Shown here: one piece after another, positions 6,984 to 11,307 of the stretch | How positions within the stretch are numbered: position 1 is the first letter of the stretch | Layout of the letters: the number at the start of each line of letters is the position of its first letter | Assembly: GCA_015229045.1 (NCBI GenBank) | Contig: JADGCJ010000105.1 | Location: 1 to 11,307 of the forward strand | DNA from: Magnetococcales bacterium | Lineage (GTDB): Bacteria; Pseudomonadota; Magnetococcia; Magnetococcales; DC0425bin3 | Reading direction: 5' to 3' | DNA: 11,307 bases | Program-made: the position numbers and the translations under genes | Notes under the pieces: generated by a model | Told to the model about the DNA's origin: nothing | Databases searched by the model: none | The model's input: the letters and a program-made list of their open reading frames with translations, nothing else

Positions 6984-7859
6984 ATGCCCATCAATCGAGC
7001 CGATCTGCCTCTGCTCAGCAACCGTTCGCCTCTGCTCAGCGAGCCGCTCTGGGCACGCATCGTCATCCTGACCCTGGCCCTGGCGTTTCTGGGCGGGTTT
7101 CTCTTTCTGCCCCTGTTTGTCGTGTTCGGGGAGGCTCTTGCGCAGGGTTTTTCGGTCTATTTTGCCGCGTTACGCACCCCGGATGCCCGGTCTGCCATTG
7201 GGCTGACCCTGTTGATTGCCGCCATGGCCATTCCTTGCAACCTGTTGTTTGGCATCGCTGCCGCCTGGGCGATTACCAAATTTCGTTTTCCGGGTCGTGC
7301 CTTGTTGCTGACGTTGATCGATCTGCCCTTTTCGGTTTCGCCCGTCGTGGCAGGGTTGATTTTCATGTTGATGTTTGGCGCCCAGGGATGGGCAACGCCC
7401 CTGTTGCAACCCTTCGACATCAAGATTGTCTTTGCCATTCCGGGGATTGTCTTGGCTACCATTTTTGTCACTTTCCCTTTCATCGCCAGGGAGTTGATTC
7501 CCCTGATGGAAGAGCAGGGAGTCGATGACGAAGAGTCGGCCCTGATGCTTGGAGCCTCTGGCTGGCAAACTTTTTGGCGGGTCACCCTGCCCAATGTGCG
7601 TTACGGCCTGATGTACGGCGTCCTGCTCTGCAATGCCCGCGCCATGGGTGAATTTGGTGCCGTTTCCGTTATTTCCGGCCATATTCGCGGTATGACCAAC
7701 ACCATGCCTCTGCACGTGGAAATTCTCTATAACGAGTATGAATTTGTTGCTGCCTTTGCCGTGGCTTCTTTGTTGACCATCCTGGCCCTGGTGACCCTGG
7801 GTGTGAAAAACTTTCTCCAATGGCGCTACCGCGATCAACTCCAGGCGATGGGTCGCTGA
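6984..7859 (+). CDS. cysW: Sulfate ABC transporter permease CysW
   Basis: 291 residues; partner permease to CysT. Hydrophobic spans lie at about 25-50, 70-98, 107-132, 148-170, 205-225 and 245-272. The EAA-type loop reads [11 protein letters not shown] through LPNV (182-205), with a Ser in place of the first Ala of [23 protein letters not shown] and [12 protein letters not shown] mark CysW rather than CysT. The start is uncertain: TTG 6975 would overlap the cysT stop (TTGA) and add three residues, while ATG 6984 lies five bases after that stop. Neither has a good ribosome-binding site. The N-terminus contains a duplicated PLLS segment caused by a 21-base tandem repeat. It lies ten bases before cysA. 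Confidence 0.94.
   Translation: MPINRADLPLLSNRSPLLSEPLWARIVILTLALAFLGGFLFLPLFVVFGEALAQGFSVYFAALRTPDARSAIGLTLLIAAMAIPCNLLFGIAAAWAITKFRFPGRALLLTLIDLPFSVSPVVAGLIFMLMFGAQGWATPLLQPFDIKIVFAIPGIVLATIFVTFPFIARELIPLMEEQGVDDEESALMLGASGWQTFWRVTLPNVRYGLMYGVLLCNARAMGEFGAVSVISGHIRGMTNTMPLHVEILYNEYEFVAAFAVASLLTILALVTLGVKNFLQWRYRDQLQAMGR
7007..7040 (+). repeat. In-frame tandem repeat in the CysW N-terminus
   Basis: GCCTCTGCTCAGC occurs at 7007-7019 and again at 7028-7040, exactly 21 bases (seven codons) apart. It encodes PLLSNRS followed by PLLSEPL, before the first membrane span. The period keeps the reading frame, so copy-number change would only lengthen or shorten the cytoplasmic tail. Confidence 0.6.
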
Positions 7860-7869
7860 AGAGACAACC

Positions 7870-8988
7870 ATGATTCATATCCGCTCGATTACCAAGACTT
7901 TCGCCGGTGGCATCATCGTGTTGAACAATGTCTCCCTGGAGATTAAATCGGGTGAGTTGCTGGCTCTGCTTGGTCCTTCCGGCTCGGGGAAGACAACCCT
8001 GTTACGCATCATCGCCGGTCTGGAAAAACCGGACCGGGGGGAGATTCACTTCGATGAGACCAACGCCACCCGACTCACGGCCCGTGAACGTCAGGTGGGT
8101 TTTGTTTTTCAGCACTATGCCCTGTTTCGCCACATGACGGTTTTTGAAAACATCGCCTTTGGTCTGGAGGCCCGGCCCCGGGCCAGCCGTCCCGATCGAT
8201 CGGAGATCCGCCGCCGGGTGGAGCAGCTCTTGGAACTGGTCCAGATTGGTTTTCTGGCGGATCGTTATCCATCGCAGCTCTCGGGTGGACAGCGGCAGCG
8301 GGTGGCGTTGGCACGTGCCCTGGCCATTGAACCCAAGCTGTTGTTGCTTGATGAGCCATTTGGTGCCCTGGATGCCAAGGTGCGGCGCGATTTGCGGCGT
8401 TGGCTGCGCCATCTGCACGACACCCTGGGTATTACCGGAGTGTTTGTCACCCATGACCAGGAAGAGGCCATGGAGGTTGCCGACCGGGTCGTGGTGATGA
8501 ACCAGGGACGCATCGAACAGGTCGATACCCCCACCCGTATTTATGACCATCCAGCCACATCGTTTGTTTATCAATTTCTGGGCAACGTCAACACCCTGGC
8601 CTGTCGGATTCGCCATGGCATGGCCGAGACCGATGTGGGTTTGACCCTGCCCGCTGCCGAGTATGCCTCCATTCAAAACGCCCCAGGTGTGCTTTTCATC
8701 CGCCCGCATGACCTGGAGATCACTCCGGTGAATCACCCAGGTTCATTCCCGGCAACCTTGGGTCATCAGGCTGTCCTGGGAGCCATCGTGCGTATTGAAT
8801 TACAGACGGACTCGGGCCAGCATTTGGAGGTCGAGTTGAGTCGACTGCAACACAACCAGTTGACGTTGCGCCAAGGGGATCGCATCGGTCTGCGACCGCG
8901 CCGGGCGCAACTCTACCTCACCGAGGGTGTCCCCGCCGCCGAGGTGGGCATTCACCAGGGGGCAGAGATCATTCATCCCGTACCTTGA
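7870..8988 (+). CDS. cysA: Sulfate ABC transporter ATP-binding protein CysA
   Basis: 372 residues; the cytoplasmic ATPase that powers CysT/CysW. All nucleotide-site motifs are intact: Walker A GPSGSGKT (35-42), Q-loop Q81, signature [15 protein letters not shown] (137-151), Walker B LLLLDEP (157-163), D-loop GALD (165-168) and switch histidine H195 in [24 protein letters not shown] near 97-110 fits CysA. The C-terminal region (about 235-365) is the TOBE-like regulatory part, with FIRPHDLEI in it. The family is usually about 350-365 residues, so this one is slightly long. The ATG at 7870 follows cysW by ten bases and has AAGAGA (7859-7864) as ribosome-binding site. It is the last gene of the operon; no clear terminator is seen in the 46 bases before the converging chemoreceptor gene. 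Confidence 0.95.
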   Translation: MIHIRSITKTFAGGIIVLNNVSLEIKSGELLALLGPSGSGKTTLLRIIAGLEKPDRGEIHFDETNATRLTARERQVGFVFQHYALFRHMTVFENIAFGLEARPRASRPDRSEIRRRVEQLLELVQIGFLADRYPSQLSGGQRQRVALARALAIEPKLLLLDEPFGALDAKVRRDLRRWLRHLHDTLGITGVFVTHDQEEAMEVADRVVVMNQGRIEQVDTPTRIYDHPATSFVYQFLGNVNTLACRIRHGMAETDVGLTLPAAEYASIQNAPGVLFIRPHDLEITPVNHPGSFPATLGHQAVLGAIVRIELQTDSGQHLEVELSRLQHNQLTLRQGDRIGLRPRRAQLYLTEGVPAAEVGIHQGAEIIHPVP

Positions 8989-9034
8989 CTTGACGTCCGT
9001 CCGCGTCTGTCCGTTCCAAAGTATCGGCATGCCA

Positions 9035-11071
9035 TCAGCTGCGCAGGGTACCCAGGATCTGGCGCAGCTCCCGGACGCTGTCATTCAGACCCTCGGCCAG
9101 AGTGCTGATTCCGGTACCCATTTCACCAATTTTTTCCGCTGTTTCGTTGACCTGTTCCATGCTGGAGATGACGCCGGTGGTGGAGCTGGCGGCATCACCC
9201 ACATTTTGTGAATTTTCAATATTGCCCCGGGCAATCTCGCCAACGCCGGTAGCCATACGATGGATGCCATCCGTGGCTTCGGTCACGTTGCGGGTCACTT
9301 CGGCAATGCCTTCGGAGATCTCGTTGACATTGCGGCTCATTTCGGAGATGCCGCCGCTCGATTCGGCCACCAGGCGGGTCACCTCGCTGTTTTCCAAGGC
9401 CACCGCTTCCATGGACCTGGCCACGGCCTGAATGTTGTTGCTTTGGCTGTCGACGGTGTGGAGAATTTCGCGATTGGACTGGCTGATGCGTTCAATATTA
9501 CGGGCCATCTCATGGGCGGCTTTGGTGGCTTCGGCTGTTTTTTCCTGAATTTCATCGACGCTGTCGCCGACCAGGCGGATGGCGTCGGTGGTTTGACGTG
9601 CCAGCTCTTTGACTTCGTTGGCCACCACGGCGAAGCCCTTTCCGGCATCACCGGCCCCGGCGGCTTCGATGGAGGCATTCAGGGCCAGCATGTTGGTCTG
9701 GTCGGCGATCTCGTTGATCAATTCGATCACCTTGCCAATCTCCTGGGCGGCTTTGGCCAGGTTGGCCATGACCTCGGAGTTGTTCTGGGCATTGTGGCTT
9801 GCCTGACCGGACTCTTTGTCGGCTGCTTCGCATTGCTTGCGCACCTCCATCAGGGAGCAGTTCAGCTCCTCCACCGAACGCGCCACCTCGTTCAGGTTGC
9901 GATTGGTGCGTTCTGCGGCATCCCTGACCGAATTCATGCTGATGCTGGCCTGTTCCGAGGACTCGGCGACCATTTTCAGGGCCGTGTTGGCATCCTCGGA
10001 GGCCTTGTTGATGGATTGCATGTTGGCACTGGATTCGTCGGCCGATTGCGAAATGACGTGCATATGCTCGTTGGATTCTTCGGCCCAGGCATTGATGGTG
10101 GTCATGTTGGTACGCATTTCGCGGGCATCGTAGATGGCTTTTTTCGCCCCTTGCGTCATCTCTCCGACATGGGCTGACAATGCGCTGGAAAGGGAGCGTA
10201 ACGGCTCGCTCAACTCCTCCAGATGCGCCAATTTGGTTTCGATCTCCGCCACAAACTCCTGATGTTGCCGTGACAAACCGCCCGTCACCGATGGTGAGAC
10301 AACCGCAACTCTTTTCTCCGACTCCCGTACCGGCAAGGTCGGCTGGCCGGGCGCGCGGCTCGACAACTCGCGCTCATGCCGGGCCAGAACCCACCAGGTT
10401 GTTCCCACACCCATCAGCAAGCCGAGAAACAAAAAAATGCCTGCCAACATTCTGGGCTTGTTTGCGCCCGGCACGGAAGCACCGATCAGTGATCCAGCCA
10501 GAAGTCCCATGGCGGTATGCACCTGTTCCAGATCCTTGGCGATGACGGTGTGACGTTGCCCCATCTCTTCGAGCAGCTTGCGTCCTTGTGCCACATCGCG
10601 TCGTTGTGCCAGCTCCAATACCTGGACGCCGCGTTCGGTCATGTCGCGCAAAACCTTCTCGGTCGCGGCGAGCATCTGACCGATGCGTTGCGCCTCTTTC
10701 GTCAGATCCGCATGGTTGGTCAAGGTACGCATTTTTTTCAGGTGCGTTTGCAGTCCGGCAGCCTGTTTACCTGCCTCATCAACGGCCTCCTGGAAGCGGG
10801 TACGCCGCTCCCCGACATCGGAACCGTTTGCGACCTGTTCCAGGAAAAGCAATTGCTGGAGGTACAGATTATCCAGACGTCCCACCCCTCGGGTCACCTC
10901 TTGGATCAGTCGAACCGCTTCACCATCCCGCACGGCATTTTTTGCACCGCTGCTTACGCCAAGGACGGTATTCACCAGCAGTAACAACAACAAGCTGGCA
11001 ACGATACCATACACTTGAAGCTTGAGGCTGACTCGGGACGGGGAGGAGTTCGCTTCCGTTTGCTTTGACAT
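9035..11071 (-). CDS. Methyl-accepting chemotaxis protein (transmembrane chemoreceptor)
   Basis: 678 residues. A chemoreceptor that controls the CheA kinase through CheW and so swimming or gene output. Membrane span 1 is at about 18-40 and span 2 at 208-229. The 165-residue periplasmic part between them is mostly helical and may be a four-helix-bundle sensor. After span 2 comes a linker rich in Pro and Ser (231-265) with no visible HAMP. A very long coiled coil then runs from about 266 to 678. Its tip holds [18 protein letters not shown] (454-471), followed by [19 protein letters not shown]. There is no C-terminal NWETF-type CheR tether. The start was set at ATG 11071 because AGGA lies seven bases upstream; the in-frame GTG at 11077 would be too close to it. 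It faces cysA tail to tail. The ligand cannot be told; a link to sulfate is only positional. Confidence 0.93.
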   Translation of the reverse strand: MSKQTEANSSPSRVSLKLQVYGIVASLLLLLLVNTVLGVSSGAKNAVRDGEAVRLIQEVTRGVGRLDNLYLQQLLFLEQVANGSDVGERRTRFQEAVDEAGKQAAGLQTHLKKMRTLTNHADLTKEAQRIGQMLAATEKVLRDMTERGVQVLELAQRRDVAQGRKLLEEMGQRHTVIAKDLEQVHTAMGLLAGSLIGASVPGANKPRMLAGIFLFLGLLMGVGTTWWVLARHERELSSRAPGQPTLPVRESEKRVAVVSPSVTGGLSRQHQEFVAEIETKLAHLEELSEPLRSLSSALSAHVGEMTQGAKKAIYDAREMRTNMTTINAWAEESNEHMHVISQSADESSANMQSINKASEDANTALKMVAESSEQASISMNSVRDAAERTNRNLNEVARSVEELNCSLMEVRKQCEAADKESGQASHNAQNNSEVMANLAKAAQEIGKVIELINEIADQTNMLALNASIEAAGAGDAGKGFAVVANEVKELARQTTDAIRLVGDSVDEIQEKTAEATKAAHEMARNIERISQSNREILHTVDSQSNNIQAVARSMEAVALENSEVTRLVAESSGGISEMSRNVNEISEGIAEVTRNVTEATDGIHRMATGVGEIARGNIENSQNVGDAASSTTGVISSMEQVNETAEKIGEMGTGISTLAEGLNDSVRELRQILGTLRS

Positions 11072-11119
11072 GGCCACTTCCTGGTTGCTGTGTCACATGG
11101 TCTTAAGGCTGCGCGTGTG

Positions 11120-11135
11120 TGTCATTGGAATGACA
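11120..11135. promoter_or_regulatory. Palindrome near the chemoreceptor transcript start (operator candidate)
   Basis: TGTCATT (11120-11126) and AATGACA (11129-11135) are perfect reverse complements around two bases. The site lies ten bases downstream of the -10 box on the minus strand, overlapping or just after the expected transcript start, a common place for a repressor site. Which protein would bind is unknown. Confidence 0.35.
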
Positions 11136-11144
11136 AAAGCAAAA

Positions 11145-11173
11145 AACATACCACAAACACCACCCTCCTCCAA
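11145..11173 (-). promoter_or_regulatory. Sigma-70-type promoter for the chemoreceptor gene
   Basis: On the minus strand, TTGGAG (11173-11168) is followed after a 17-base spacer by TATGTT (11150-11145). A T-rich stretch lies just downstream. Transcription would begin near 11138, giving a leader of about 67 bases before the ATG at 11071. No flagellar sigma-28 pattern was recognised. Confidence 0.4.
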
Positions 11174-11307
11174 CCCAACGATCCGCCCAACAAGGGCGTC
11201 CCCGGGGAGAGGATACATCTCTTCCTCAGGCAGCTCCATCCCAGTTTTTCAATTTGGTAACTATTCAGCACCCGGCAACGAATCGGGGTCCAGGGGGCTG
11301 GCTCCCT
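11174..11307. other. Non-coding end of the window, possible dispersed repeat
   Basis: No convincing gene. It contains small palindromes: CGCCC (11184-11188) with GGGCG (11194-11198), and TCCCCGGGGA just after. The segment GGTAACTATTCAGCACCC (about 11257-11274) looks like intergenic repeat sequence I associate with other bacterial genomes, but that is a recollection and no second copy exists here. A 48-codon minus-strand frame (11239-11093) crosses it but runs through the promoter and is probably chance. Confidence 0.3.

Noticed and set aside
8989..9034. Bidirectional terminator between cysA and the chemoreceptor gene
   Set aside because: Only a short GGCATGCC palindrome is present, with no stem-loop plus T-run on either strand.
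9260..10177. Long glycine- and histidine-rich plus-strand frame
   Set aside because: It is the antisense of the chemoreceptor coiled coil; its composition reflects reverse-complemented coding sequence and there is no domain or ribosome-binding site.
11093..11239. A 48-codon minus-strand frame ending just before the chemoreceptor gene
   Set aside because: It runs through the likely promoter and palindrome, lacks a clear ribosome-binding site for its first ATG, and shows no recognisable domain.

Overview
The window is ordinary, densely coded chromosomal DNA from a moderately GC-rich Gram-negative proteobacterium. The gene families, a periplasmic sulfate-binding protein with a signal peptide, and a GlnB-type PII protein support this. 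The pcm-like methyltransferase resembles the form found in alphaproteobacteria. A magnetotactic or Magnetococcales-like host is possible, but that is an impression from style and repeat content, not something the sequence proves.

Layout: 1-328 is non-coding leader with an inverted repeat. 329-979 encodes a protein-L-isoaspartate methyltransferase-like protein without the usual substrate-site motif. 980-1155 holds one copy of a small hairpin repeat and a good extended -10 promoter. That promoter would drive a 94-residue single-pass membrane protein of unknown function (1156-1440) and aspartate kinase lysC (1455-2693). A strong hairpin terminator (2724-2756) follows, then citramalate synthase cimA (2807-4420). 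A second copy of the hairpin repeat and another hairpin sit in front of a GlnB-type PII gene (4557-4895). After a GC-rich, possibly structured gap comes a compact sulfate import operon, sbp-cysT-cysW-cysA (5081-8988). A methyl-accepting chemotaxis protein faces it on the minus strand (11071-9035), with its own promoter and a palindrome near the likely transcript start. The last ~130 bases hold no convincing gene.

How the genes fit together: LysC commits aspartate to the Lys/Thr/Met family. CimA makes citramalate from pyruvate and acetyl-CoA, giving a threonine-independent route to isoleucine. PII reports nitrogen and carbon status through 2-oxoglutarate and ATP. The Sbp/CysTWA transporter supplies sulfate for cysteine and methionine. 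Together this is a stretch of amino-acid and nutrient metabolism with a chemoreceptor beside it.

I found no clear new multi-gene system, mobile element, CRISPR array, tRNA or rRNA. The points most worth a second look are: the two-copy hairpin repeat whose stem is kept through G-U pairs; an internal ribosome-binding site and ATG in lysC placed like the start of a separate aspartokinase beta subunit; the unknown membrane protein leading the lysC transcript; a chemoreceptor with no visible HAMP and unusually long signalling arms; and possible RNA structure before the sulfate operon.
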